From the NCBI GenBank assembly GCA_002435755.1, contig DIYH01000046.1, positions 1 through 64,000 of the forward strand: a stretch of 64,000 bases of DNA. The letters run 5' to 3'. Below, piece after piece: positions 42,401-51,633 of the stretch. The number at the start of each line of letters is the position of its first letter. The stretch's first letter is position 1. Made by a program: the position numbers and the translations under genes. The notes under the pieces were generated by a model that did no database searches, was not told the DNA's origin, and was given only the letters and a program-made list of their open reading frames with translations. This DNA comes from Flammeovirgaceae bacterium UBA6059 (GTDB lineage: Bacteria; Bacteroidota; Bacteroidia; Cytophagales; Cyclobacteriaceae).

Positions 42401-45154
42401 CTAGAGCTTAATGATCCTTGACATCCCAATTTGTCCGAGCAATTGATATTGCAGAAAATACATACCTCTACTGAGATTGGAGATATCCACCTCATGAACT
42501 GTACTTTCCTTATTAATTAAAACATCCCTGAAACGTCCGTTACTATCATACAAACGGATTTCTGAAACTGATCCGGAGACCAGGACTCTATTGGTGGCCG
42601 GGTTTGGAAATATGGCTACAGCTACACTTCCATCATCTACGGATAATGGTTGAGGCTCCAACACCTTAATAGTAGCAGAAGCGCTTATCCCGGTAAGAAG
42701 ATCCATCACCTGGATCAAAGCTGTCCCGGGATTTCTTGTAATTACCTGGCCATCTGTTATCTCTGCAATCACCTCATCTGAGCTCGTCCATGACAAATCC
42801 AGATTAGTAGCGTCATCAGGTTCCATGACCAACTCCAATAGAAATGAAGTGTCCACAGGTACTGTGAATTCGTCGACTGTGAAGCTCAACCCTGTTAAGG
42901 CAATGATACTCGGGTCTTCGATTACCTGCACCACTACACTCCCTGTAATGCCGGTATTGGTATCTGTGGCCGAAATGACAGCAGTCCCTAAACTGAGCGC
43001 TTCCACAACACCATCCTCGACAATAGCCACATCAGGCTGATCAGATTGCCATTCCAATATGACGTTTTCAGCTTCTTCCGGATCAAGCATTGCGACCAAG
43101 GGATTCGATGCTCCCAGTACAATCCGGATCGTATCCGAATCAAAGCCAATGGCACTCAAATCTGTTTCAATCTCGAGTTCGGAAGACAGAATAAACGCAT
43201 CCATATTCCATTGCCAGTCATTAGTGCCAGAGGCTATCAATGTCAATTCCTGGGTACCTTTTTCCATGTAGAAACTATTATCTCCAGGCAGATTGTAATA
43301 GTTATCCCAACCACCGTTATTGATCACAGGTTGCGCGTTGAGTAAAGTTTCATCTTTGACTATGCTCACCTCTGCATCATCGCTTGGTGTGCTGATTAGA
43401 TAATTGACAAAGTAATGACCGGTCCATGGAACCATTACCTCGTAAGTCGCCCAGTCATCACGATTGACAAAGTTGACACCAATTCCTGTCCTGTTCATAC
43501 CTACCGGGCCGCCATAGTCTTGTCCATTGGGATGGTCAGTGGTCAAAAAGTCTTCAGCTTCAATGCGCAGAGAAGCAGTTCCTATCTGTTTTTCTGTCAC
43601 TTTGACAACAACTTCATCCTTAAACTCACCTGCCAATGCAATGACAGTAAGCGTAGCAAAACCAAGAGCCTTGGCCTCAAAATCACCGGTTGGATTTACC
43701 TCAACTACCGAAGGAGAGCTCGATTCTACTTCAAAAGCTGTATTGGTCGCATCGGATGGCTCGAATGTAGGTTCGATACTTCTGGTATCACCAACATTCA
43801 TCAATATCGTATCAGGTCTTACCCTCATACCGGTAGCCTGGACATTCTTCAGATCAAATCTGCGGATATACATCCATCCCCAGTTGCCTGCATCCCAGCG
43901 CAGCACGTGACTCAATCCCCATTGGATACCATCGTGAGGACGGGTACCCGGTTCATTTGGTCGATAGAGCCCGGCGGCCTCCGGGATATTGCTTACTGAT
44001 CCTTTGATTTCAAAATTGAAGCCATCCTCGGCAAATTGGATCGTTTGAGCTTCAGGTCCGTCCTGGTGTTGAAGAATAGCCACACCATCTTCGTAGGGCC
44101 ACACCATCACTTCATGGCCCGTATTCGTGATAGGATTCATGGCAGACTTTGTGAACGGACCTGTAGGGCTATCTGCTACCGCAACACCCCATTTCACCTG
44201 TTTACCTAATCCGCAAACAGGATTACACCACGTGGTGCATCCAGCCGCACCCATACAGTTACATTCACCCTTGAAGTATAGATGATATTGACCTTGATAA
44301 TTGATGATACATGGATCATGAACAGCATTATTATCGAATACCAGATCATTGGTGTAGGAAGGTCGTAGTACCGGCTCAGACAATTTAGTCCATGGCCCAT
44401 CCGGTGAATCTGCGTGCGCCATGCCCACAACGTTGCGATCATATATTCCTGATTGATCTCCGGCGGCCTGATAAACAAGATAGTATTTACCACTATCAAC
44501 GAATATTTCGGTAGTAAATACTGAGCGGGCATCAAATGAACCTTCCTCACCGCGAGCGACAGCTGCACCATGCTCTTCCCAGGTGATACCGTCTTCCGAT
44601 GTGGCATAATAGATATCATTACGATCCCAGGGAGCTGTTTTGGTCTCGTCAAATGTCAGACTGTAGGAGTACCACACATAATACTTCCCGTCAACCTGGA
44701 TCACAGCACTGGGGTCACGCCGGGTATATGTACTGTTTGGCGCCAGATCGCCGAGCAGTTCTGATTCTTCAAAACTGGCATTCCATTCCGGATCGTTGGG
44801 AATATCAGGATCACAACCCTCCAATAGATATTCCTCTTCACGCAATGTGGCAGCACTTTTGATCATCGGCCGCAGCAAGATGACCAGCTGATCAGACGGC
44901 AATACATTGTATTGGTCTTCGAACATATAGCCTGGCAACCAAAAGCGAATACTTTTCCCGGTATCGTCATTCACATCAAACGTGAACAGACCATTTTCAT
45001 CAGTCAATGCCGTGAGACCGTCTTCCACTAGCTCCACGCTGACTCCTGCCAGTGGCAAATCACTTGACTTGTCTCTGACCACTCCCTGAAATGCTTGTCC
45101 AACAACAACCTGTGACCAACACATTATGAACATCAGGCACCATATATTTCTCAT
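42401..45154 (-). CDS. GH117-like 3,6-anhydro-L-galactosidase with CBM6, Ig-like domains and T9SS sorting domain
   Basis: 917 residues from ATG 45154, giving the signal MRNIWCLMFIMCWSQVVVGQ. Order: CarboxypepD_reg-like sandwich (20-95), five-bladed propeller glycosidase (about 105-450), Ig-like BIG2, CBM6 (SLRIEAEDFLTTDH to NWQWNMDAF-like end), two or three BIG2 domains, and a T9SS sorting domain (IFPNPATNRVLVSG). In the propeller, RRDPSAVIQVDGKYYVWYS, DARSVFTTEIF, GKYYLVYQ, HDPCIINYQG, NPITNTGHEVMVWPYEDG and WGWMYIRRFDL match the GH117 style. GH117 enzymes release 3,6-anhydro-L-galactose from neoagaro-oligosaccharide ends. GH43 is the main alternative. An earlier ATG at 45187 overlaps the preceding gene. 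Confidence 0.72.
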   Translation of the reverse strand: MRNIWCLMFIMCWSQVVVGQAFQGVVRDKSSDLPLAGVSVELVEDGLTALTDENGLFTFDVNDDTGKSIRFWLPGYMFEDQYNVLPSDQLVILLRPMIKSAATLREEEYLLEGCDPDIPNDPEWNASFEESELLGDLAPNSTYTRRDPSAVIQVDGKYYVWYSYSLTFDETKTAPWDRNDIYYATSEDGITWEEHGAAVARGEEGSFDARSVFTTEIFVDSGKYYLVYQAAGDQSGIYDRNVVGMAHADSPDGPWTKLSEPVLRPSYTNDLVFDNNAVHDPCIINYQGQYHLYFKGECNCMGAAGCTTWCNPVCGLGKQVKWGVAVADSPTGPFTKSAMNPITNTGHEVMVWPYEDGVAILQHQDGPEAQTIQFAEDGFNFEIKGSVSNIPEAAGLYRPNEPGTRPHDGIQWGLSHVLRWDAGNWGWMYIRRFDLKNVQATGMRVRPDTILMNVGDTRSIEPTFEPSDATNTAFEVESSSPSVVEVNPTGDFEAKALGFATLTVIALAGEFKDEVVVKVTEKQIGTASLRIEAEDFLTTDHPNGQDYGGPVGMNRTGIGVNFVNRDDWATYEVMVPWTGHYFVNYLISTPSDDAEVSIVKDETLLNAQPVINNGGWDNYYNLPGDNSFYMEKGTQELTLIASGTNDWQWNMDAFILSSELEIETDLSAIGFDSDTIRIVLGASNPLVAMLDPEEAENVILEWQSDQPDVAIVEDGVVEALSLGTAVISATDTNTGITGSVVVQVIEDPSIIALTGLSFTVDEFTVPVDTSFLLELVMEPDDATNLDLSWTSSDEVIAEITDGQVITRNPGTALIQVMDLLTGISASATIKVLEPQPLSVDDGSVAVAIFPNPATNRVLVSGSVSEIRLYDSNGRFRDVLINKESTVHEVDISNLSRGMYFLQYQLLGQIGMSRIIKL

Positions 45155-45170
45155 ATCAAAATCCTTCCAT

Positions 45171-47453
45171 TTAATCATTACCAACATTTCTTCCTACTTC
45201 AATCAGGGTATTGATTTTCGGATACACCTCCGTCACGCATTCGCCATTGCGCCAACATACTCTGATCGAATTAATTTGATCCACTCGCCCAAGACCTACA
45301 TGGACGATATTCAACAGACTTTGTGAATGGATTGCACCGGACGACTCCACACGGCGAACGACAGTCCTACCGGAATGCTTGACTTGAACTATTGCTGATT
45401 GTGGGTCGATCTGAGTTTTAGGACTATTGCCTACTCTAATGTTGACATAGTTACCCAAGCCCTGAGTATTGTTGTCATACAAATACCATTTCCCAGGATT
45501 ATCACGGCCATTAAGCAGATCGATATCCCCATCATTATCCCAGTCGAACGCTTGTCCCATGTCACCATGTCCAAGATCAAAGGGATCAGTGGCTGTGTGT
45601 GCAGTGGTCAGGCTGAAACGTGAGCCATCATGGATAAGCAACCAATCGGCCACAGGCGATCTCAGGTAGCCAAATCGATACACATACAGGTCCATCAAAC
45701 CGTCATTGTTGAAATCACCTACAGTTACACCCTGGTGATTGCCACCTTGTGGAATATTCCAGCTTTTGGATACATCTGTGAATTGCTCGCCATCATTTCT
45801 TAGCAGAACATCCTGGACATTCCGATTTTGTGGCTCGAAATCAGGCCGTACAGCGCTCACCCCTTCAATCGAGATACGGATGCCCCAATAGATGGGCGAA
45901 TTTCTCACCCATTCTACCTTCCATTTCCCTTCACCCACATGGCCGAAGTACCAACCATTATCGCTACGATCATCCGGCCAACCTCTTGCCATAACAGGAC
46001 TAACTTTTAAACTGTCTTCTTCGTCCAGAACATAGCGACGCTTCGCTTCTCCGAGGTGTAATGGAAACCCATTGTCATACAGGCGGTACCAAAGAAAAAC
46101 GTTGCTTATTGTGATCGTATCTTCTGCATCAATCTCCATCGAAGTGATGGCTTTGTTTCCCTCATCTCTTACATCGATTCGCCCAATTGATGGATCAAAA
46201 TCCAGCGATTTGTTGGCTATGAAATAGTAGGGCTTCCCCCTACTCAAATAAAGATCAGTATCACCATCATTTTCGAGATCAATTGGAGCAACAGCTGTAA
46301 TCTCATCAAGATCCTTTAAGTCATCATTTAACCGCTGAGCCGTGACATCTTTGAAACTAAAATCTCCCGTTCCTTCCCAAATGGAAACAGGTGAAAACAG
46401 TATGAGATCGTCTATCTGATCGTTGTTGATATCGGTTATTAGGCACCTCTCAACATTGACATCCTCCAATCCCGGTATTTCGACTCTCTCAAACTGACCA
46501 TTGCCCAGGTTTTTATAAAAAATATGCTGTGCTCCGCCACTCGGGTCGATCCCAGCCGCATTAATGATGAGCAGATCCAGATCCCCATCTAAGTCCAGGT
46601 CAGACCATCGAACAGATCTACCTCTCGAGCCAACATCGACACCAATCTCATCGGACACTCTTGAAAATACGCCATCATCATTCCGGAGTACATGAGGTGG
46701 TTGAGGATTTGTTCCATTCCCGCCACCCTGTGAAATCACAATATCTAAATCTCCATCTTGATCGTAATCCCCAGCGGCAGTTCCATGGACATCCCATCTG
46801 CGTAGTGGAGAATTATGCTCTCTAAGTGCCTGACCTTCTTTATTCCAAAATAATTGTGTGGGTACTTTGTCATGATTGTTAAGTATAAAGTCGTAATAAC
46901 TATCGTTATTGATATCCGCAATGGTAGGGCCTCCGTATTTCCAAGTTGATTCGGTAATCAAGCCTTTGTCAACCGAAATATCCCGGAAGGTGGGTATTCG
47001 TAAATTTGGCTTAAGAATCAGCACGATCTCCTCAATGTTGATATCGCCATCACGAGATTCAAAATACAGTTTTTGTATACCTTCTTTCTGGAAATAGACC
47101 GCCGTGGATGATTCAAAAAGACCAGGTTGAGGGAGAGGTAAATTATCAACGAGCTTCCTATGAGTGGTAGATATGGTCAACTGCGCATACCGTGATATCG
47201 TAGAAGCGCTGATGTCCATCTGATACCAGCCTGCTTCCCTTATCTGCAGCTCCATATCGACAGGATTACCGACTGATACAACGCCCGGCTTTACTACTAA
47301 TTCCTGATCGTTATTTTGAGCAGAGACCTCCAGCACTCCTATAATAAGGCTTATCATCATTGTTCCTATCCAACAATATAGCCTTTGATTTTGAGGAGCC
47401 TTATGAGACAAATTCACACTACTAAGAAAGGGGAATCCAGAATAACCTCTCAC
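45171..47453 (-). CDS. FG-GAP/VCBS beta-propeller protein with ASPIC/UnbV C-terminal domain
   Basis: 760 residues with an N-terminal signal (MMISLIIGVLEVSAQN near residue 32; long n-region). Several FG-GAP/VCBS calcium-binding repeats are visible as D-x-D-x-D-G-x-x-D loops: DYDQDGDLDIVI, DLDLDGDLDLLII, DFNNDGLMDLYV and DWDNDGDIDLLN. The end (IVQVKHSGRTVVRRVESSGA, NIVHVGLGRVDQINSIRVCW) is the ASPIC/UnbV domain of CRTAC1-like proteins. It is probably a secreted or surface protein that binds glycans or other proteins. It is the first gene of a unit with the GH117-like enzyme (17 bases apart) and the sulfatase, and diverges from the sugar transporter gene. Confidence 0.8.
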   Translation of the reverse strand: MRGYSGFPFLSSVNLSHKAPQNQRLYCWIGTMMISLIIGVLEVSAQNNDQELVVKPGVVSVGNPVDMELQIREAGWYQMDISASTISRYAQLTISTTHRKLVDNLPLPQPGLFESSTAVYFQKEGIQKLYFESRDGDINIEEIVLILKPNLRIPTFRDISVDKGLITESTWKYGGPTIADINNDSYYDFILNNHDKVPTQLFWNKEGQALREHNSPLRRWDVHGTAAGDYDQDGDLDIVISQGGGNGTNPQPPHVLRNDDGVFSRVSDEIGVDVGSRGRSVRWSDLDLDGDLDLLIINAAGIDPSGGAQHIFYKNLGNGQFERVEIPGLEDVNVERCLITDINNDQIDDLILFSPVSIWEGTGDFSFKDVTAQRLNDDLKDLDEITAVAPIDLENDGDTDLYLSRGKPYYFIANKSLDFDPSIGRIDVRDEGNKAITSMEIDAEDTITISNVFLWYRLYDNGFPLHLGEAKRRYVLDEEDSLKVSPVMARGWPDDRSDNGWYFGHVGEGKWKVEWVRNSPIYWGIRISIEGVSAVRPDFEPQNRNVQDVLLRNDGEQFTDVSKSWNIPQGGNHQGVTVGDFNNDGLMDLYVYRFGYLRSPVADWLLIHDGSRFSLTTAHTATDPFDLGHGDMGQAFDWDNDGDIDLLNGRDNPGKWYLYDNNTQGLGNYVNIRVGNSPKTQIDPQSAIVQVKHSGRTVVRRVESSGAIHSQSLLNIVHVGLGRVDQINSIRVCWRNGECVTEVYPKINTLIEVGRNVGND

Positions 47454-47542
47454 CGGACAGACTAGACAATAACTCGACGAGCGTCAACTATCTTCTGAAT
47501 TGTAAAGTGCCTCTCCTTAATCCGGTTAACTTATTGCTACAA

Positions 47543-47562
47543 TGTAATAAAGTACTATTACA
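47543..47562. promoter_or_regulatory. Inverted repeat in divergent promoter region, candidate operator
   Basis: TGTAATA and TATTACA form perfect seven-base arms around AAGTAC, centred about 27 bases ahead of the MFS start and within the 126-base gap shared with the FG-GAP gene. Spacing suits a dimeric repressor. No regulator gene for the locus is in the window. Confidence 0.5.
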
Positions 47563-47579
47563 GCCTCTGTTGCGACAAT

Positions 47580-48854
47580 ATGCCCAATCAACCTACAAAA
47601 AAGAGGTGCCAGATTCTTCTACTGGTTTTCGTCTCAGTAGTCATCAACTACCTAGACAGAAGCAATATTTCAGTTGCTGCTTCAGCGCTTACGGAAGAGC
47701 TCCAATTAAGCACCGTGGAGATGGGACTGATCTTCTCAGCATTCGGTTGGACATACGCTAGTTTACAAATCCCTGGCGGCATATTAGTAGACAGGATTGG
47801 TTCCAGGCTCCTATACTCGATTATACTAACACTTTGGTCGATTGCCACCTTGCTTCAGGGTCTTATCAATTCATTAATTATCCTTATTGGATTAAGGGCG
47901 AGCATTGGCATATTTGAAGCTCCCTCATTCCCCCTCAACAATAAGATTGTAACCCGCTGGTTTCCAGAAAAAGAGCGAGCAACTGCTATTGCCGTATATA
48001 CATCAGGTCAGTACATAGGATTGGCATTCCTTACGCCGACCCTAGTATTCATACAAGACCAACTCGGTTGGCGAGGGCTGTTTGTCGTATCCGGATTGAT
48101 AGGACTGTTATGGGCATTGATATGGTATTACTTCTATCGAGACCCTGAAGACCATTCTACAATCAACAAAGAGGAATTGGCACTACTCGACAAAAATGAG
48201 CTCTCATTAGGAGATGGTAAAAAGCAGTTCCAGTGGTTCGAATTGAAGCAGGCTTTTGTTTACAAGAAGCTTTGGGGATTATATATCGGACAATTCTGCC
48301 TGGGATCTACCTTCATTTTCTTTCTCACCTGGTTTCCCACTTATCTCATTGATTATAAAGGTATTGACTTTCTAAAATCAGGCGTCCTTGCCTCCATCCC
48401 ATTCTTAGCTGCATTTGTAGGTGTCATTTCATCCGGATTGATTTCTGACTATCTGATGAAAAAAAACGTATCAAAAGAGGTAGCACGAAAAGCGCCGGTA
48501 CTGACAGGACTTCTTTTGTCTACGACAATTGTAGCAGCGAATTACACCAGCAATACAGCACTGACTATTGCCACTATGGCCGTAGCGTTCTTTGGGACTG
48601 GGTTTGCCAGCATTGCCTGGGTATTTGTTTCGACCATCGCTCCCAAGGAGCTCATAGGTCTGGTAGGTGGTGTGTTTAACCTAATGGGTGGACTTTCGGC
48701 GGTGGTGATACCATTAGCTATTGGCTATTTGGCTGAAGGTGGCAATTTCGAACCAGCCCTTCTATTTATCAGCCTGATCGCATTAACGGGATTTCTCTCC
48801 TACGTATTCCTGGTCGGGAAAGTAGAACGGATTGAACTCGAACAACAAGAATAA
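47580..48854 (+). CDS. MFS transporter, anion:cation symporter (ExuT-like) family
   Basis: 424 residues with twelve predicted membrane helices. Family features: INYLDRSNISVAA in helix 1, GWTYASLQIPGGILVDRIGSR (the inter-helix G-x-x-x-D-R motif), GIFEAPSFPLNNKIVTRWFP and, in the second half, FVGVISSGLISDYLMKKN. The ACS family, which includes ExuT and galactonate permeases, imports hexuronates and other sugar acids with protons. It heads a five-gene plus-strand operon whose products act on a sugar acid, so the substrate is likely a monosaccharide or acid from galactan breakdown, such as 3,6-anhydro-L-galactose or galactonate; this is inference. Confidence 0.88.
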   Translation: MPNQPTKKRCQILLLVFVSVVINYLDRSNISVAASALTEELQLSTVEMGLIFSAFGWTYASLQIPGGILVDRIGSRLLYSIILTLWSIATLLQGLINSLIILIGLRASIGIFEAPSFPLNNKIVTRWFPEKERATAIAVYTSGQYIGLAFLTPTLVFIQDQLGWRGLFVVSGLIGLLWALIWYYFYRDPEDHSTINKEELALLDKNELSLGDGKKQFQWFELKQAFVYKKLWGLYIGQFCLGSTFIFFLTWFPTYLIDYKGIDFLKSGVLASIPFLAAFVGVISSGLISDYLMKKNVSKEVARKAPVLTGLLLSTTIVAANYTSNTALTIATMAVAFFGTGFASIAWVFVSTIAPKELIGLVGGVFNLMGGLSAVVIPLAIGYLAEGGNFEPALLFISLIALTGFLSYVFLVGKVERIELEQQE

Positions 48855-48855
48855 G

Positions 48856-50004
48856 ATGCTTGAGATTAAAGATATATTGACCTATCCCGTCACTATTGAG
48901 TATGGTAATCAGTTGGTAGTCAAAGTGGTCACCAATGATGACAAGATTTATGGTTGGGGAGCTTCCGGACTGAGCACCAGAGAATTAGCTGTTGCTGGTG
49001 TCATCAATCATTTTAAATCATTTTTGATTGGTCGTGACCCAAGACAGATTGAAGCGTTGTGGCAGGAGATGTATCGTGGGCAATACTTTGAGGGGGGTAG
49101 AGTGCTCACCGCGGCGATATCAGCCATAGATATCGCGCTTCACGATATCAAAGGCCGTTGGCTTGGCGTACCCGTCTATGAATTACTGGGAGGAAAGCAG
49201 CGAACGTATGTTGAGTGTTTTGCATCACTAAGGTTCTCCTCGCCAGACGAGCTCATTAAGAAAGCTCAAAACTTAAAAAAAGAAGGTTTTCAGTGCATCC
49301 GGCTTTACAATGATGCGGTTGATCAATTCAACCCTCGAAGTTCCATTGCAGAGGTGGCTAAATCATTGATAGCACTACGAAAAGCCACGGGCACCACCAT
49401 GGTAATCGGCCTGGATTATCACCACCGATTGTCCTTACCAGAAACAGTTTCATTTTTGCAAAAAATGCCAGAAGGCACGATTGATTTTATAGAAGAACCC
49501 ATTCGTGATGAGAACCCTTCGGTCTACCAGGAGCTTCGAAAAATGGTCAATATGCCCTTCGCTATAGGAGAAGAATTCTCAAGCAAATGGCAATTTTGGC
49601 CTTATCTCAAAGACAACATCACTCAGTTCGCCAGGGTTGATGTGTGCAACGTTGGCGGATTGACTGAAGCCAAAAAAGTAGCTGCTATGGCCGAAACGAG
49701 CTACATCGACCTGATGCCTCACAACCCTCTCGGACCCATATGTACAGCCGCATCTATTCATTTATTGGCGTCATGCCCCAATGTGGCGTGGCTGGAAGAG
49801 ATCAATACACCCGTCGAGTGGTGTGGTACCAATAGCAAGGACTTCTATCCTATACAACCTGAACTGAAGGGCCCAGCTTACGACATACCCGAATTGCCGG
49901 GACTTGGGGTGGAATTTAATGAAGCACTGGCCATAGAAAAAGGTTTTGAACTGAAGGAGGCACCCAGGCTTCACAGAAACGATGGATCATTAAACAACTG
50001 GTAA
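48856..50004 (+). CDS. Enolase-superfamily sugar-acid dehydratase/cycloisomerase
   Basis: 382 residues from ATG 48856, two bases after the MFS stop. The mandelate-racemase subgroup fold is clear. Metal ligands are Asp187 (GLDYHH), Glu213 (FIEEP) and Glu239 (IGEE); general acid/base candidates are His189 and His289 (MPHNPLGP). This spacing is the one I recall for galactonate dehydratase. In agar degraders a member of the superfamily, 3,6-anhydro-L-galactonate cycloisomerase, makes 2-keto-3-deoxy-galactonate. Both reactions feed the kinase and aldolase encoded next. Given the GH117 and GH86 neighbours I favour the cycloisomerase, but D-galactonate dehydratase cannot be excluded from sequence alone. 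Confidence 0.82.
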   Translation: MLEIKDILTYPVTIEYGNQLVVKVVTNDDKIYGWGASGLSTRELAVAGVINHFKSFLIGRDPRQIEALWQEMYRGQYFEGGRVLTAAISAIDIALHDIKGRWLGVPVYELLGGKQRTYVECFASLRFSSPDELIKKAQNLKKEGFQCIRLYNDAVDQFNPRSSIAEVAKSLIALRKATGTTMVIGLDYHHRLSLPETVSFLQKMPEGTIDFIEEPIRDENPSVYQELRKMVNMPFAIGEEFSSKWQFWPYLKDNITQFARVDVCNVGGLTEAKKVAAMAETSYIDLMPHNPLGPICTAASIHLLASCPNVAWLEEINTPVEWCGTNSKDFYPIQPELKGPAYDIPELPGLGVEFNEALAIEKGFELKEAPRLHRNDGSLNNW

Positions 50005-50005
50005 G

Positions 50006-51013
50006 ATGAAGGTGATAACCTTTGGCGAGATCATGCTTCGCCTCACACCAAGTCAAATTGGAGGTAAGCTTAAAACAGCTAGTGAGTTGACAGTGAGCTA
50101 CGCAGGTTCCGAATCAAATGTGGCTAGCTCATTGGCAGAATTCGGTCATGACGCACATTTTGTGACCAAACTGCCTGGTAACGAATTGGGACAGGGAGCT
50201 GTGAGATCACTCCACAGCTATGGTGTTAACACCTCAGACATTCTGTTTGCAGATGGCCGTATCGGCACATACTTTATTGAAGCTGGTAAATCTATCCGCC
50301 CCTCTCAAATCGTCTATGATCGCCGGGATTCTGTGTTTAGCAGCATTGATCCCGGAGAGTTTGCCTGGGAAAAAATACTCGAAGGTGCCTCATGGCTCTT
50401 CGTATCAGGCATTACGGCGGTCTTATCAGAGCATTGTGCTTACGAACTGATCAAAGTGACATCAATGGCCAGGAAGATGAATGTTGGTGTAGCTTTTGAC
50501 ATGAATTACAGAAGGTCACTTTGGAAAAGTCGGACGCATGCGGCCAGAATCTTTGATCAGGTGCTGCCGTATACAGACGTGCTTCTGGGTAATGCAGGCG
50601 TACTCACAGACGTCTATGATATGAAATTCAGCGGCTCTACGGATGAAGAGATTACGGTTGATGCTATGCAAAAAGCACACAGTCAATTTGGGGTAACACA
50701 ATCATCGTTTACAATAAGAAAGCATCATTCAGCATCCGAAAACTCACTACAGGCGGTGTATTTCGATGGTACAAGTCCGTTCAGTTCTAAGGAATACAAT
50801 GTAGAAATCATGGACCGTCTCGGGACCGGTGACGCTTTTGCTGCGGCCTTCATCCATGGTCTTGCCAATCAGTGGGACAATCAGAAGATTATCGAATTTG
50901 CGGCTGCCGCCTTTGCATTAAAACATACCATCCTGTGTGATCAAAATACAAGCACAGAAGCCGAAATCATGTCAATAGCGGACGGCAATACACACGGACA
51001 TATCATCAGATGA
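50006..51013 (+). CDS. kdgK: 2-dehydro-3-deoxy-sugar-acid kinase, PfkB family (KdgK-type)
   Basis: 335 residues of the PfkB ribokinase fold. MKVITFGEIMLRLTP opens the substrate domain; YAGSESNVASSLAEFG and FVTKLPGNELGQGAVRSL carry the lid; FDMNYRRSLW is typical of KDG kinases; GTGDAFAAAFIHGL contains the anion hole and catalytic Asp. It phosphorylates 2-keto-3-deoxy-gluconate or the galactonate epimer, producing the substrate of the aldolase encoded next. The start lies two bases after the enolase-superfamily gene, and the stop overlaps the aldolase start by four bases. Confidence 0.88.
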   Translation: MKVITFGEIMLRLTPSQIGGKLKTASELTVSYAGSESNVASSLAEFGHDAHFVTKLPGNELGQGAVRSLHSYGVNTSDILFADGRIGTYFIEAGKSIRPSQIVYDRRDSVFSSIDPGEFAWEKILEGASWLFVSGITAVLSEHCAYELIKVTSMARKMNVGVAFDMNYRRSLWKSRTHAARIFDQVLPYTDVLLGNAGVLTDVYDMKFSGSTDEEITVDAMQKAHSQFGVTQSSFTIRKHHSASENSLQAVYFDGTSPFSSKEYNVEIMDRLGTGDAFAAAFIHGLANQWDNQKIIEFAAAAFALKHTILCDQNTSTEAEIMSIADGNTHGHIIR

Positions 51014-51633
51014 AAAGGCTAGACATCACCCAACAATTGCTCGATAACAAACTGGTTGTCATACTTCGCACAAAGGTAGAAGCTGATATTCCGATAGTAC
51101 TCGGTGCGCTGGCCAAAGCAGGCATAAAAGTGCTGGAAATCACGAGCAATACACCAAACTTTGCGGAGCATATTGTTAATGCACGGTTGCAGTATCCAGA
51201 CATGTTGATCGGAGCTGGGACTATTATGACAAAGGAGCTGGCGCATGAAGCCATCGAGGCAGGAGCGCAGTTTTTAGTGACCCCAAATGTTAGCAAGGAA
51301 GTACTCGAATATGCACATCAATATGAGGTGCCCATAGTGATGGGGGCCTTGACACCCAGTGAGGTCGTCCAAGCGCTAACGCTTGGTGCGGATATCATTA
51401 AACTCTTTCCGGCAGAGGTTATGGGTATCCCCTATCTAAAAGCATTGAAGGGGCCTTATGATACGCTTCCATTATTTGCTGTTGGTGGAATCGGTATTGA
51501 AGAGGCAGAAGATTGGTTTGAAGCGGGTATTCATGGCTTAGGTATAGGTGGCAAGTTGACAGACCTGAGCAATGGTCCTACCGGAATCACAGAAAGCGCG
51601 AGAGCATTATTAAGCATCATTGATAGGTTTTGA
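51010..51633 (+). CDS. eda: KDPG/KDPGal aldolase (bifunctional Eda family)
   Basis: 207 residues, class I aldolase, TIM barrel. Arg20 (VVILRT), Glu43 (VLEIT) and Schiff-base Lys131 (ADIIKLFPAE) sit at the canonical positions; GAGTI and FAVGGIG complete the phosphate site. FLVTPN replaces the more usual FxVSPG. It cleaves 2-keto-3-deoxy-6-phospho-gluconate or -galactonate to pyruvate and glyceraldehyde 3-phosphate. Coupled by a four-base overlap to the kinase gene upstream and by a TTGA overlap to the lactonase gene downstream. Confidence 0.93.
   Translation: MKRLDITQQLLDNKLVVILRTKVEADIPIVLGALAKAGIKVLEITSNTPNFAEHIVNARLQYPDMLIGAGTIMTKELAHEAIEAGAQFLVTPNVSKEVLEYAHQYEVPIVMGALTPSEVVQALTLGADIIKLFPAEVMGIPYLKALKGPYDTLPLFAVGGIGIEEAEDWFEAGIHGLGIGGKLTDLSNGPTGITESARALLSIIDRF

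Noticed and set aside
43415..43999. A 194-codon plus-strand reading frame within the GH117-like gene
   Set aside because: It is antisense to a gene with clear domains and a signal peptide, has no family resemblance and reads as low-quality composition.
42401..45154. Assignment of the propeller enzyme to GH43
   Set aside because: The folds are similar, but the motif set and the agar-related neighbours favour GH117; a profile search would decide.
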